DNA of 35,298 nucleotides from Candidatus Aminicenantota bacterium (GTDB taxonomy: Bacteria > Acidobacteriota > Aminicenantia > UBA2199): positions 1 to 35,298 of the forward strand of contig JAGLSW010000635.1 in the NCBI GenBank assembly GCA_023135565.1. Reading direction: 5' to 3'. The notes below the pieces were generated by a model, which was given only the letters and a program-made list of their open reading frames with translations, searched no databases and was not told the origin of the DNA. This document shows, in pieces, positions 9,202 through 18,530 of the stretch. The translations under genes and the position numbers were made by a program. How positions within the stretch are numbered: the stretch's first letter is position 1; each line of letters begins with the position of its first letter.

Positions 9202-10370
9202 GTTCCTTTACCATAGCGTATACGGTTGTATATCCTATCGATAAGACGGTAGGGGAAAACCCCCTGGAAGCTTTTTACTTTATAATTTGTCTTTAAAAGG
9301 GATAGAAACCGGTTGTTCTTGCAGGGCTTAAGACCGAATCTAATGATGCGGCTATAATCATCGGGGGCGCACTCCTCCTGCCTGCCGGTGGTGGCCAGGT
9401 GCCCTGTTTCCAGGGCTTTTCGATGGGCATATTCGTTGTTATCCCCATGGGGCCAGCAGCAGAACTCGACCTTTTTGTTTAATTCCTTTTCGATGATCTC
9501 TTTGGCGAAACTGATTTCTCTGCCGACCCTGTCCCGGTATTCCGCTTCGCTCTCTTTTCCTACTATTAATTTGCCCTGCTCTTTGTACTCTTTGTAAAGC
9601 GGTTCGATCTTCTTGAAAAGAGCCGGGAAATCATAAGCTGACCGCCAATCGGTATTCGCCAACTTTTCCACCACGTCCCGGTTGAAATCCTCGTTGATAA
9701 AGACCCGCCGCGCCGTAATCGCCGATTCTTCCTCGAATAAAGGGCTGCCGTAGGGGAGTAGTTTCTCGAATTGCGGGTCTTCGATGTAGTAGGGTTTGCG
9801 GTGGGGATGCCGGTTGGCGATTGCGTACAGGGGCACTGCCCGGGGCCGGTGAAACCCGGTCAGTTTGTCCGATATAAAATATTTGGTGTGGCTGAGGGTG
9901 TGGGATTGGATATCTACCAGACCGCTTTTCTCCATGATACGCATTTCCTCCCAGGAAAGAAAACCCCAACGGTCTATTTCCGCAAGGGCTGCTTCATTGT
10001 TCCAGTGAGCTTCCAGGTTTTTTCTTACCGGGTTCCGGGTATCGACAAATTCGGGGCTGACAAATATCGTGGCTTTCATATGGTATTTCTTCAGCAGGGG
10101 AAAAACATATATCCAGTTGTCTAAGCAGCCGTCGTCGAAGGTTAAACAAACCGCCCGTTGATCTTTAGGATGTGACTGTTCTCCTTTCTCGACGGCATAA
10201 TACTCATCTAAAAATATCGACCGGTACTTCCTGCCGGTTAAATACTTGAGATGATCTTCAAAATATTTCAATTCCAGGGTCATGATACCCGAATGCCGAT
10301 TTTTATTCTTAGATAATGCCACGGAATGGTAGCAAATAACGGGAACCGGTTTTTTCTTTTGAATGGGCAT
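9198..10370 (-). CDS. Polysaccharide deacetylase (NodB/CE4-type)
   Basis: A 390-residue CE4-type protein. It begins VPVICYHSV, then has motif 1 LTFDDG (76-81) with the catalytic and metal Asp pair, and motif 2 QSHTLSHT with His157 and His161 as metal ligands. About 130 residues later comes FCCWPHGDNNEY, equivalent to the usual substrate-groove motif. The extra insert between motifs 2 and 3 (about 170-280) is longer than in minimal NodB proteins. No signal peptide is seen. It should remove an N- or O-acetyl group from a sugar. It is translationally coupled to the Cys-less asparagine-synthase-like gene, which suggests the two act in sequence. Confidence 0.87.
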   Translation of the reverse strand: MPIQKKKPVPVICYHSVALSKNKNRHSGIMTLELKYFEDHLKYLTGRKYRSIFLDEYYAVEKGEQSHPKDQRAVCLTFDDGCLDNWIYVFPLLKKYHMKATIFVSPEFVDTRNPVRKNLEAHWNNEAALAEIDRWGFLSWEEMRIMEKSGLVDIQSHTLSHTKYFISDKLTGFHRPRAVPLYAIANRHPHRKPYYIEDPQFEKLLPYGSPLFEEESAITARRVFINEDFNRDVVEKLANTDWRSAYDFPALFKKIEPLYKEYKEQGKLIVGKESEAEYRDRVGREISFAKEIIEKELNKKVEFCCWPHGDNNEYAHRKALETGHLATTGRQEECAPDDYSRIIRFGLKPCKNNRFLSLLKTNYKVKSFQGVFPYRLIDRIYNRIRYGKGT

Positions 10371-10380
10371 CCGGTTCTCT

Positions 10381-11442
10381 TCAGATTTCTTTTATCAACT
10401 TCTCTAACGACAGGAGCCTTTTTTCGATTGAAAAGCGCTCTTTGACAAATTTCTCAGCCGCTATTCCCATTTCTTTTCTTTTGGCGGGTTTTTCATATAA
10501 CATCATGATCCTTTCGACCATTTGCCCAATATAATAATCGGGTAGAATGAATCCGGTTTTACCGTCCCGGATGATCTCACTGTTTCCACCTACATCAAAA
10601 GCCAGGCAGGGGATACCCCAGGCGCCGGCCTCGAGGAGCACAATAGGAAAAGCTTCTCTTTTCGATGGCAGCACGAATATATCGAAGCTGCGGTAATAAC
10701 GGGAAGGTGAGAGCGCAAACCCGGTCAGCAAAAAGTATTCATCCAGGGCGTTTCGTTTGATTTCTTCTTTAATTCTCTCATTTTCTTCACCATCCCCGAC
10801 CAGGATAATCTTAAAGGCTTTAATTCTTTTTTTTAATCTTTTTGCAATCTCGACAAATGTCCCGATACGCTTTATCTCAGCAAACCGGCCCACAAAACCG
10901 ATGGTAAAATAATCCCGGGCTTGGTCCGGTACAATTTCTATCCCCGGTTCCCCGGCTATTTGAAATGAGTTATATATAACCTGGAGTTTCCCGGGCCGAA
11001 GTTTCTCCCGCTGCAGCCTGACCCCGCGGGTGGCTTCACAAACGCATAATACCCGGTGCGCCAATGCCGCGGCAAATTTCATGACCAGGATGTGATACCA
11101 TTTCCTCCATAATCCCAATCCATGTTCTACCAGGATTAATTTATGACCCGTAAGCGCGGCCGGTACAGCGGCAGCCTTTTCCGCCCAAAACATATGGGCA
11201 AAAACCGTATCATACTTGTCCCTCATTAGTTTCCAGGTTAACCGGCAGGAGGCGGCAAAAATATTTTTATATTTGATCCTGTATAACTCGATACCTTTAT
11301 CTAACAGGGCGGATAAGGGGCCTTCTTTATGATAGGCTATCGTAACCTTATGCCCCCTTTTATGCAGGGCGCAGGCATCTACGACCGCCTGCCTCTCAGC
11401 GCCTCCGTGGAGCATCGATTTAATTAATATCAAAATTTTCAT
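10381..11442 (-). CDS. Glycosyltransferase, GT4-type
   Basis: A 353-residue GT-B enzyme. The N-terminus KILILIKSMLHGGAERQA is the typical acceptor-side loop of GT4 proteins. GFVGRFAEIKRIGTFV begins the donor domain, and FVLPSKREAFPIVLLEAGA is the EX7E motif. It transfers one sugar onto the growing repeat unit in the cytoplasm; the specificity is not predictable. It starts 27 bases after the GT2 gene and ends 10 bases before the deacetylase, consistent with co-transcription. No strong Shine-Dalgarno sequence is seen before the ATG. Confidence 0.88.
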   Translation of the reverse strand: MKILILIKSMLHGGAERQAVVDACALHKRGHKVTIAYHKEGPLSALLDKGIELYRIKYKNIFAASCRLTWKLMRDKYDTVFAHMFWAEKAAAVPAALTGHKLILVEHGLGLWRKWYHILVMKFAAALAHRVLCVCEATRGVRLQREKLRPGKLQVIYNSFQIAGEPGIEIVPDQARDYFTIGFVGRFAEIKRIGTFVEIAKRLKKRIKAFKIILVGDGEENERIKEEIKRNALDEYFLLTGFALSPSRYYRSFDIFVLPSKREAFPIVLLEAGAWGIPCLAFDVGGNSEIIRDGKTGFILPDYYIGQMVERIMMLYEKPAKRKEMGIAAEKFVKERFSIEKRLLSLEKLIKEI

Positions 11443-11469
11443 ATTTATGGATTGAATCTACACGAGAAT

Positions 11470-12498
11470 TTATAGCTTCCCCTTCATTTCCGACAGTACT
11501 GCTTTTTCCCTGATAAATTTCTTTTTCCCGGTTTTCGATTGGAACACATAGCCCAGGAAAAGCGTTATCTGACCCCAAAAAATAAAAGGTCTCGATATGT
11601 TGGTTAAACATAAATAGATTATTCTATCCTTACTGCGTATCTGGCGGGTTACTACTTTGAGCAGAGGGTAAAAAAACAACCAGGCAGCCGGAACCGCCAG
11701 CAATAGCAGATATTGTTTTAGGAAGAATACAATCCCAATAAAAAAAATCATGCCGGTATTAAAAATCAAATTATTTACAGCGCGTTTCTTATTGTTTGAG
11801 AAAAAGATCCCGTTTTTATTTAGGAGCATGTTATAGGACTTTGACTTTCCGTCAATAACCTGGATTTTAAAATAATCGGCAATGGATGCCACTCCATAAT
11901 CATGTGTACCCATTACGGTGTCCAGCAGCCAGATGCGACAGCCGGCTTCGCGGAAACGTTCTCCCAACTCTGTCTCCTGACCCTTTCGTATTCTTTCGTC
12001 ATAACCGTCCACCGCCAGCAGGGCTTTTTTTTCGTATGTGCCTCCGCCGCCGGTGGCTTGGGAATAGCCCGGCTTTTTCCGCTGCCAATGACTGAGTAAA
12101 ACCCGGTTCACTCCCTGCGTCGATTTCTCTTCCAGGAAACCGTAAACCGCCTGGATACCCGGTTCAGCCAGTTTCTTTACGGCTGTTTTCAGGTAGTCCC
12201 GGTGTATTTGTATGTCCCCGTCTATAAAATGAAGAATATCATGTGAAGCTTCCAGCAGCCCCCGGTTACGGGCCAGCCCGGGCGTAGGCCAGCAGCTCTT
12301 TTCAATAAAAACGGAAGGTGTATACTTAAGCGCGATTTCAACACTATTATCGGTGGACCCGGTATCCACATAGATCGATTCGATTTTCTCCGCCGGGTAG
12401 TCGATTTGGCGCACGGCCGTGAAAGTGGCATCGAGATTGTCTGCTTCGTTTTTCCCGATCACGACGATGGACACAGGGGGTAAATCTTCTGTTTTCAT
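11470..12498 (-). CDS. Glycosyltransferase family 2 with C-terminal membrane anchor
   Basis: From the ATG at 12498 the protein has 342 residues; an in-frame GTG four codons upstream (12510) is the alternative. It begins VSIVVIGKNEADNL, then has YVDTGSTDNS (nucleotide binding, about 44-53) and HFIDGDIQIH, where the DGD at 93-95 serves as the metal-binding DxD. Two hydrophobic segments lie after about residue 245 and probably tie it to the membrane. This is an inverting GT2 enzyme of the polysaccharide type. It is placed 17 bases after the second sulfotransferase gene. Donor sugar is unknown. Confidence 0.87.
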   Translation of the reverse strand: MKTEDLPPVSIVVIGKNEADNLDATFTAVRQIDYPAEKIESIYVDTGSTDNSVEIALKYTPSVFIEKSCWPTPGLARNRGLLEASHDILHFIDGDIQIHRDYLKTAVKKLAEPGIQAVYGFLEEKSTQGVNRVLLSHWQRKKPGYSQATGGGGTYEKKALLAVDGYDERIRKGQETELGERFREAGCRIWLLDTVMGTHDYGVASIADYFKIQVIDGKSKSYNMLLNKNGIFFSNNKKRAVNNLIFNTGMIFFIGIVFFLKQYLLLLAVPAAWLFFYPLLKVVTRQIRSKDRIIYLCLTNISRPFIFWGQITLFLGYVFQSKTGKKKFIREKAVLSEMKGKL

Positions 12499-12515
12499 TG
12501 TTCCATCCACTTATT

Positions 12516-13538
12516 TCACTGGCTGCCTGCCGGCTTCAAAGAATTCAAATAAACCTGGAGGTTACTGTTTGGGTTGGGCAGTATCTCGGCAGAGTAGATG
12601 TCGATGTCAAAAATCTCCATTATTTTGAAACAAAAATCGTGCAGTGCCGGGGACAGAGATGTACGCCATCTATTTACCGGGGTTATGGCTTTTTCTTTTT
12701 CCTTTGCCGGGGAGTTTTTTACCACAGAAGCTGCCGGTTTGCCTGCCTCTTCCCTCATGCTCGGGCTGTAATCCATACCGAGACGGCCGCAAAGGGCGGC
12801 TATTTCTTTGTCGGGGTCTGCATAAAGCTGCTCATAAAAAATAACAAATGCATCCAGGCCATTTTTAAGGATGTCGTTTAGCATAAACCAATTGGATAAG
12901 CACCATCTTATAATGAGCATTTTCCCTTTTCGTTCCCGGTCGGGCACGCTTCCGAACCATAGGTTTTTATAGTCCAGCAGTTCCAGGGATTTTTTGACTT
13001 TTTTTACCAGTTGAGGATAAGCTTTAAATAATTTTTTACTGCGGTCCCCTAATAGAAGTTTAAAATTGGTGTCGATGAATCCGACCCTCAGCGCGCTTTC
13101 CAGCGCCGCACAGGGATGCCGGAAGATAACGATGGTTTTAGGATTAAAATTCTCCTGGAGATATTTTAAAAAGAAATGACCGCGAACAAATTTAATTACC
13201 GGTGTCATACCTCTCCGGGATCCCAGGTTAACTATTTTTTCCCTGAATTTAAAATAAAAATTACAGACCCGGGTATCTACATTATATATCTTGGTTAAGC
13301 GGCGCTCGTTTCCACCCAGCAGCGTTTCAAAAAACCGCTGCTCCGCAGGGAACCCCCCATGGGGATCAAGATACCTGAACCATAGGCCCAGTTCCTGCGC
13401 TTCCTTATATCTTGAATCTAAAGGTTCGAAAAGGGAGTAGTGCCGGGCGTTTTTCCCTAAAATATCCATCAACCAGGTGGTGCCGCTCCTGGCTGAACCG
13501 TTGATGACGATGGCTTTGTTAGTCTTTGATATACTCAT
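12516..13538 (-). CDS. Sulfotransferase-family protein (second of two)
   Basis: A 340-residue protein with a clear 5'-phosphosulfate loop NGSARSGTTWLMD (13-25) and a 3'-phosphate site VIFRHPCAALESALR (Arg140, Ser148). Both are standard for PAPS-dependent sulfotransferases. AAGGAG five bases before ATG gives a strong start. It probably sulfates a sugar of the repeat unit in the cytoplasm before export by the adjacent Wzx protein. No PAPS-synthesis genes occur in the window, so the donor must come from elsewhere in the genome. A GNAT or kinase identity is excluded by the GxxRSGTTW loop and the RHP segment. Confidence 0.86.
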   Translation of the reverse strand: MSISKTNKAIVINGSARSGTTWLMDILGKNARHYSLFEPLDSRYKEAQELGLWFRYLDPHGGFPAEQRFFETLLGGNERRLTKIYNVDTRVCNFYFKFREKIVNLGSRRGMTPVIKFVRGHFFLKYLQENFNPKTIVIFRHPCAALESALRVGFIDTNFKLLLGDRSKKLFKAYPQLVKKVKKSLELLDYKNLWFGSVPDRERKGKMLIIRWCLSNWFMLNDILKNGLDAFVIFYEQLYADPDKEIAALCGRLGMDYSPSMREEAGKPAASVVKNSPAKEKEKAITPVNRWRTSLSPALHDFCFKIMEIFDIDIYSAEILPNPNSNLQVYLNSLKPAGSQ

Positions 13539-13568
13539 TTTTCTCCTTTTTTTTGCCGGGCATAAGAC

Positions 13569-15059
13569 TTAACCTTTAAGCTCGCTGCCGATGTACTGTT
13601 TCATTTTTTTCAGGTCGATTAAGGCTTTCAACATTTCCAGGTCCTCTTTTCGAATCCACCTGAGTAGAATGAGACTCGAATAGGTTGCCGGGAAATATAA
13701 CAAGGGGAATAGTAGGCGGAAAGAATTTCCCCAGACGCTGATAAAATGATTGTACAGGACAAAAGCCGCAAGAAAATTGACTGCTCCAAAAACGACAAAT
13801 TTCAAATTATTCACCTGTTTTATAATGCTGAGTTTTTGCCGGGCAAAATAGACAAACAGTATTCCTGAAAACAGGTTGACCGCCAGCCGTGAGAAGGCGG
13901 CGCCCGCGGCTTTTAGGTTCAGCAAGTCCGGGTGTATAAAAAGAACCAATGTCCCGCTTAATAAGATCAGGTTTAAGATTTCCAGTTTCGCCACCAATAA
14001 GAATAGCCCTTTACCGGTTAAGATATTGCCGTAGGGAGTGAGCAGTACCCTGATGAGAATGGCGATATTGATAACACGCATCACAGCAATGGAATGGATG
14101 TATTTTTCACCTAAGACAAAAAGTATAATCGAATCGGCATATATGGTAGCAAACAGGACCACCGGCATCATGAATATAAATATAAAGCGTTCCCATTTAT
14201 TAACTTTATCTTTAATGTATTCGCTGTTGTTTTGGGCGATGGCTTTGGAAAAGAGGGGAAAAAAAATCCCGCCTATTCCCTGGACGATCAATAATAGACT
14301 GCCTAACACAAAGCCGGCGGTAAAGTATCCCACCTGTTCCGAGTCGGAGAAGAATTGCAGTAATACTTTATCCACGGACATCATTAAAGATAAAGAGATC
14401 GCAGAGACAATCAACGGTGCGGCAATTTTAATATACTGTTTGGCTAACTCTTTATCGTATGAGGCAAAGGGATAGCCCCTAAAAAGATACAGGACGAGCG
14501 GTATGCTCACCACAATTGCAAATAAATTGGACATGGCTAAGGCCAGGGCTTTGAATCCCAACAGCACAAGGATAATCCTCAGTATGTGATGGATAATCAT
14601 CCTGGAGACCTGGGGAAGCGTATGTTTGGCCATCTCGATTTTTGCCGCGAACGTTCTCTCCGGTATATTAAGAAATGACTGGATCGAACATACTGCCAAC
14701 GAAATAAAAATGACATATTGATGGACGTCGCTTTCAAAATTTACATTTAAGATATATTTTTGGTATAGGAAGAAAAGGACAACCGCCGCGATAAAAAATG
14801 ATGTAGAAAAAAATTTTAAACGGATATAGGTGGCGATGCATTTGCCCAGATCCCTCTCTTCGGAAACCAACTTAATGTGCGCCCCGCCCAGCCCCAGGCC
14901 GGATAAGAAGTTAAACATCCCCACGTAGGCCGTACCGAAGGCTACGGTTCCCAACACGGTAGGGCCGGCGATGCGAGCCACCACTATCCCGGCTGCTATT
15001 TGCATAAACCGTACAAAAATCCGGCTGGAAAAGTTAAGAATTATTTTTTGTTTCAGCAT
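13569..15059 (-). CDS. wzx: Wzx-like polysaccharide flippase (MOP superfamily)
   Basis: A 496-residue polytopic protein with about twelve to fourteen hydrophobic helices. The opening SRIFVRFMQIAAGIVVARIAGPTVLG pattern and a later FPLFSKAIAQNN segment are typical of RfbX/Wzx and MATE-like flippases. It would move the undecaprenyl-linked repeat unit across the cytoplasmic membrane. Together with the Wzy-like gene at 21.5-23.0 kb this supports a Wzx/Wzy-dependent pathway. No strong ribosome site is visible; only a GAG lies nine bases before the start. Confidence 0.85.
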   Translation of the reverse strand: MLKQKIILNFSSRIFVRFMQIAAGIVVARIAGPTVLGTVAFGTAYVGMFNFLSGLGLGGAHIKLVSEERDLGKCIATYIRLKFFSTSFFIAAVVLFFLYQKYILNVNFESDVHQYVIFISLAVCSIQSFLNIPERTFAAKIEMAKHTLPQVSRMIIHHILRIILVLLGFKALALAMSNLFAIVVSIPLVLYLFRGYPFASYDKELAKQYIKIAAPLIVSAISLSLMMSVDKVLLQFFSDSEQVGYFTAGFVLGSLLLIVQGIGGIFFPLFSKAIAQNNSEYIKDKVNKWERFIFIFMMPVVLFATIYADSIILFVLGEKYIHSIAVMRVINIAILIRVLLTPYGNILTGKGLFLLVAKLEILNLILLSGTLVLFIHPDLLNLKAAGAAFSRLAVNLFSGILFVYFARQKLSIIKQVNNLKFVVFGAVNFLAAFVLYNHFISVWGNSFRLLFPLLYFPATYSSLILLRWIRKEDLEMLKALIDLKKMKQYIGSELKG

Positions 15060-15112
15060 GAATTGAACTCATTTTCGCACCATTCCACCGGCGCAGCGGG
15101 TAACATCGAAAA

Positions 15113-16312
15113 TTATGCTGCCGGTGGGTAATATTCAGCAAATAATTCCCGGTAGGTTTGCAGGTACCTGGTGATTACTTTTCCCCAGGTATAGTATTTT
15201 TTGACGATTTCCCGGGTGTTCCCGAAACGGCCGGGAAAATCGAATACTTCTTTTATCCCTCGATATAGTTCTTCGCGATTATTGGGAATAATACCCGCGT
15301 TCGCCCCTTCACCGCCCGGTATATGGGCGATACCGTTTCCCACATAGGGCAGGTTATAAAACAGGGCTTCCAGTGTAGCTATGCCTGTGCCGCCGAAAGC
15401 CCTGGTTTCCGGGTCGTGGTACATGGGGTACGAGTAGACGTCGGCAGCGGCAAAATAATCCATCAGGCCGTCCCCCCGGCTGATGTACCCCAACAGTTCC
15501 ACGCCTGCTTCTTTCGCCTGTTGATAATAGACGTTGGTCGGGGATGTTCCCACTGCGATCCAGGTGACGTCATATTCTTTTGTTAATCGCTTAAATACTT
15601 CGAGGGTTTCGTCCGCACCCTTCGATTTCAACAAACGTCCCACTGTTAAGATGACTTTCTTCTCCGCCGGGATTCCCAGTTTTTTCCTGGCTTCATCCCG
15701 GGGAAGAGGCACACTTTCGACAAAGGTTTTTTCAGCTCCCTGGACCGGGCCAAAGTTTATCTTCTCTTTTCCGGCGATTTTCGTAAAATAATCTTTCTCC
15801 GCATTTACAGAAACATAAAATTCATCCACATTTTTTAACGCGATTTTTTCCAGCAGGTATTTGAAGTACGATTGGATTTTTCTCTTTTTTTTGAAGTTGT
15901 AGAATGGATTCGGACCGCCGAGATGGGTGGTGATGATAGGGTATTTTTTTAAATATAGAGCAGTAAGAATTAATTTGAAAGAGTGGGTGTTGGCAGTGTG
16001 AATAATGACTTCATGTTCCCTACATTCGGCTTTTAGAGCTTTTAAAAGGCCAACCGAAACAGCTCCTGTTTTCCGGCTGCGCCGGGCCGGGAACAAGCGG
16101 CACTTTACTCCGTTCACGTATCTTTCCAATGGGGCGTCGATACCCGGATCGGCGCGCCAGTTTTCGAACTCATAGGGAACAGGCTCGTGGATATTTTCGA
16201 TGATCAGCCGGCCGAGGCCGAAATGAAAAAAATCATCGGAGAATTCGGCCGGAAAATTCGGGCCATAGGGATAGACTATTTGATGGACAAAGATGATCTT
16301 CTTTTTTCTCAT
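15113..16312 (-). CDS. Glycosyltransferase, GT4-type
   Basis: A 399-residue GT-B protein. Donor-domain marks are ILTVGRLLKSKGADETLEV (about residues 220-238), YFAAADVYSYPM and GGTGIATLEALFYNLPYVG, which holds the active-site Glu. AAGGA with five-base spacing supports the start. The 132 bases upstream (16313-16444) hold no gene, promoter or terminator that I can recognise. It adds a sugar to the repeat unit; acceptor and donor are unknown. Confidence 0.85.
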   Translation of the reverse strand: MRKKKIIFVHQIVYPYGPNFPAEFSDDFFHFGLGRLIIENIHEPVPYEFENWRADPGIDAPLERYVNGVKCRLFPARRSRKTGAVSVGLLKALKAECREHEVIIHTANTHSFKLILTALYLKKYPIITTHLGGPNPFYNFKKKRKIQSYFKYLLEKIALKNVDEFYVSVNAEKDYFTKIAGKEKINFGPVQGAEKTFVESVPLPRDEARKKLGIPAEKKVILTVGRLLKSKGADETLEVFKRLTKEYDVTWIAVGTSPTNVYYQQAKEAGVELLGYISRGDGLMDYFAAADVYSYPMYHDPETRAFGGTGIATLEALFYNLPYVGNGIAHIPGGEGANAGIIPNNREELYRGIKEVFDFPGRFGNTREIVKKYYTWGKVITRYLQTYRELFAEYYPPAA

Positions 16313-16444
16313 TATTTCCTTAAAAAGTTAAATTATCTGTTGCGAAATTAGTTCAGCGGTAAACAGCCGCGGATGAAACGCGGGAAAAAGTTTTACGATT
16401 TTCTTTTGAAAGCGCTGCAGCAAATTTTATCTGCAATTTAAGTT

Positions 16445-17488
16445 TTAAAGCCAGTAATGCAGCGTAACCTCTTCATAAACAGGAAAAAATAAATGTTTCG
16501 CATGCAGTTTCGCGGATATATGATTCTTGACAGAATAACCTGAATCGATATATAAGGCTCCCATATCTTTCATAAGGGCTGCAGTACCCAGGAACAACCG
16601 GGATCCCAGGCCTTTGCGCCGCGCCCCGGGGTCGAGCCCTAAATTCCTCATCCGGCCATACCGGTAACCCAGGGCTGCCGATAAATCCTCATCCAGGTTG
16701 AAAACAAAATACCCGTAGATTTTATTGTCCTTTTCCAGCACGGAGATGGGTTTTTTGTTTTGCCAGGCTGTTTGAATCCACTTTACATGCATGGAATGGA
16801 CTTTGTCCCGGTCAAACCTTACGTCGCAATTATAATGTCCGCGTCGGTATGAGCTTTTTCCGGCAATTTGAAGCACTTCCCTTAGGTCGGTTTCTTTCAT
16901 TAGCCGTACCTGGAGATCAGCAGGGTTATCCACTGTCCCATCAGTACCGGACCTGTGTATTTCACTACTCGAAGGCAGGTTTTTACAATCCATTACCACC
17001 CATATGATATTCTCATAATACCTGAATCCCTGCGCTTCAAAGGCATGAATCGCAGGGGGATTGTCCCCATTCAGACGACAGGAAATAAATTTGACTCCTA
17101 TACTGCGAAGAAATGCAGTAATCTGTGCCAGCAAACCACCTAATACCTCTTGAACCGCGGCGCTGTGCCCGGTAAATAATACATTGATAAAAGCCATTTT
17201 AAACCCGAAATGTTCTTCGTCCCACTTCGATATACGGCAGCTCAATAAGTAGGGGCCACCTTCTCTATCATCAAAAAAAAAGAGCCACTCTTCATTTGAT
17301 AGTAGTGTCTTCAACCGTTTTAAAAGATAGTTTTCCCATCTATTGTTCTCTATGGTGGGGTAATGTCTGTACTGGTCGTAGGGGTAGACGGATGCCTCCC
17401 TTTCGACAACAGTCAGCATCTCCTGTTTTTCTACCGGGCCGGAGACTGCTGTCCCGGGGAAAGAACCACAGCTAACACATTTGATCAT
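16445..17488 (-). CDS. WecD/RffC-like GNAT N-acetyltransferase
   Basis: A 347-residue protein whose parts from about residue 82 follow the layout of WecD, the dTDP-4-amino-4,6-dideoxygalactose N-acetyltransferase. These are a WDEEHFGFKMA segment, RLNGDNPPAIHAFEAQGF, DLREVLQIAGKSS, and an acetyl-CoA loop GARRKGLGSRLF (288-299), ending in YWL. Because wecE is the first gene of the same operon, acetylation of dTDP-Fuc4N to dTDP-Fuc4NAc is the likely role. The first 80 residues are an extension not found in E. coli WecD. The start is not certain, since only GTGAT lies just before the ATG. It directly follows a Gfo/Idh gene that appears short at its 3' end. Confidence 0.75.
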   Translation of the reverse strand: MIKCVSCGSFPGTAVSGPVEKQEMLTVVEREASVYPYDQYRHYPTIENNRWENYLLKRLKTLLSNEEWLFFFDDREGGPYLLSCRISKWDEEHFGFKMAFINVLFTGHSAAVQEVLGGLLAQITAFLRSIGVKFISCRLNGDNPPAIHAFEAQGFRYYENIIWVVMDCKNLPSSSEIHRSGTDGTVDNPADLQVRLMKETDLREVLQIAGKSSYRRGHYNCDVRFDRDKVHSMHVKWIQTAWQNKKPISVLEKDNKIYGYFVFNLDEDLSAALGYRYGRMRNLGLDPGARRKGLGSRLFLGTAALMKDMGALYIDSGYSVKNHISAKLHAKHLFFPVYEEVTLHYWL

Positions 17489-17521
17489 ATCATCACATAA
17501 CTTGCAAAAGAGCTGACTGCT

Positions 17522-18484
17522 CTAAATCTGCAAACTGTTTCCCAGGGAGATAAGGGCTTCCCGGGGTTTTACCAGGATGTCCTCTTTTCCTTTTATCGCC
17601 TCGATAAAATTGAAAAGTTCCAGTAATAACGGCTCCTGTTTATAGATGGGGTATTTGATAACTTTACCGCTTTTCACCAGGCCGCCGCAAAAAAAAGGTT
17701 CTACATTATCGGTAATGTTGTCATAATCATCGTTTTCGTAAAACCATACTTCCTGGTTGAAGTAATCACCGTAGAACATACCTTTCTCACAGTATATCTC
17801 TATGCAGCGAACCATACGGGGCGAAATCCAGCTAAATTCACTGGATGCTTTTATATCGGTTTCCAGGTCCATTAAGGTTTTGACATAGATTTCCTGTTTG
17901 CCTGAACGGATGATCTGGGATTGAATGGACTGTATTTTACCCACTAAGTAATTGATGATATCAAAATCATGAACTGCCAGGTCGATAAGTACGCCTTCCA
18001 CATTTCCCAGTAAACGTTTGGGGAAAGGCCCGATACGGTGCGTATTGACCAGGTAAATATTGTCGATAAAACCGTCGTCTATAAACTCTTTGATTTTCGT
18101 AACCACAGGATTGAAACGCTCGATATGACCGACTGTGAGCAGTACCCCGCTCCTGTCCGCGGCTGCGATCATTTCTTCAGCATCCTTTATATTGCCTGCT
18201 ATCGGTTTTTCCACCAACACCGGTATACCGGCAGCTATTATATCCAGTACAATGCCTTTGTGACTATGCGGCGGAGTGGCCACAATGACACCGTCCGGCT
18301 CCTCTTTTTCCAGCATTTCCAGGTGGTGGGCGTAGGTCTTCCTGAGGGCGAAACGATTGACTGCAGCCGTTTGGGTCTCCGGGTTTATATCGGAAACAAC
18401 GATCTCATCGACACAGGGAATATTTCGTAATACCCGGATATGGTTTTTGCCCATGGAACCGGCGCCGATAACTGCTATTTTCAT
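17522..18484 (-). CDS. Gfo/Idh/MocA-family NAD-dependent oxidoreductase (WlbA/GnnA-like)
   Basis: Translated from ATG 18484 (GGAG seven bases upstream), giving 320 residues; the longer reading from 18520 has no ribosome site. It has the Rossmann loop GAGSMG (7-12), the EKP motif (92-94) and the catalytic-type segment DLAVHDFD with Asp168, His172 and Asp173. WlbA and GnnA of this family oxidise C3 of UDP-GlcNAc(A) so that a DegT-type aminotransferase can install a 3-amino group. Such an aminotransferase and an acyltransferase lie just upstream in this operon. The protein ends at ISLGNSLQI, where relatives usually continue for another 15 or so residues, so the C-terminus may be truncated. Confidence 0.82.
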   Translation of the reverse strand: MKIAVIGAGSMGKNHIRVLRNIPCVDEIVVSDINPETQTAAVNRFALRKTYAHHLEMLEKEEPDGVIVATPPHSHKGIVLDIIAAGIPVLVEKPIAGNIKDAEEMIAAADRSGVLLTVGHIERFNPVVTKIKEFIDDGFIDNIYLVNTHRIGPFPKRLLGNVEGVLIDLAVHDFDIINYLVGKIQSIQSQIIRSGKQEIYVKTLMDLETDIKASSEFSWISPRMVRCIEIYCEKGMFYGDYFNQEVWFYENDDYDNITDNVEPFFCGGLVKSGKVIKYPIYKQEPLLLELFNFIEAIKGKEDILVKPREALISLGNSLQI

Positions 18485-18530
18485 TTTTTTTCTCCGGCAG
18501 CGCCAACCGGCAAATAACAATCTTTACGTC

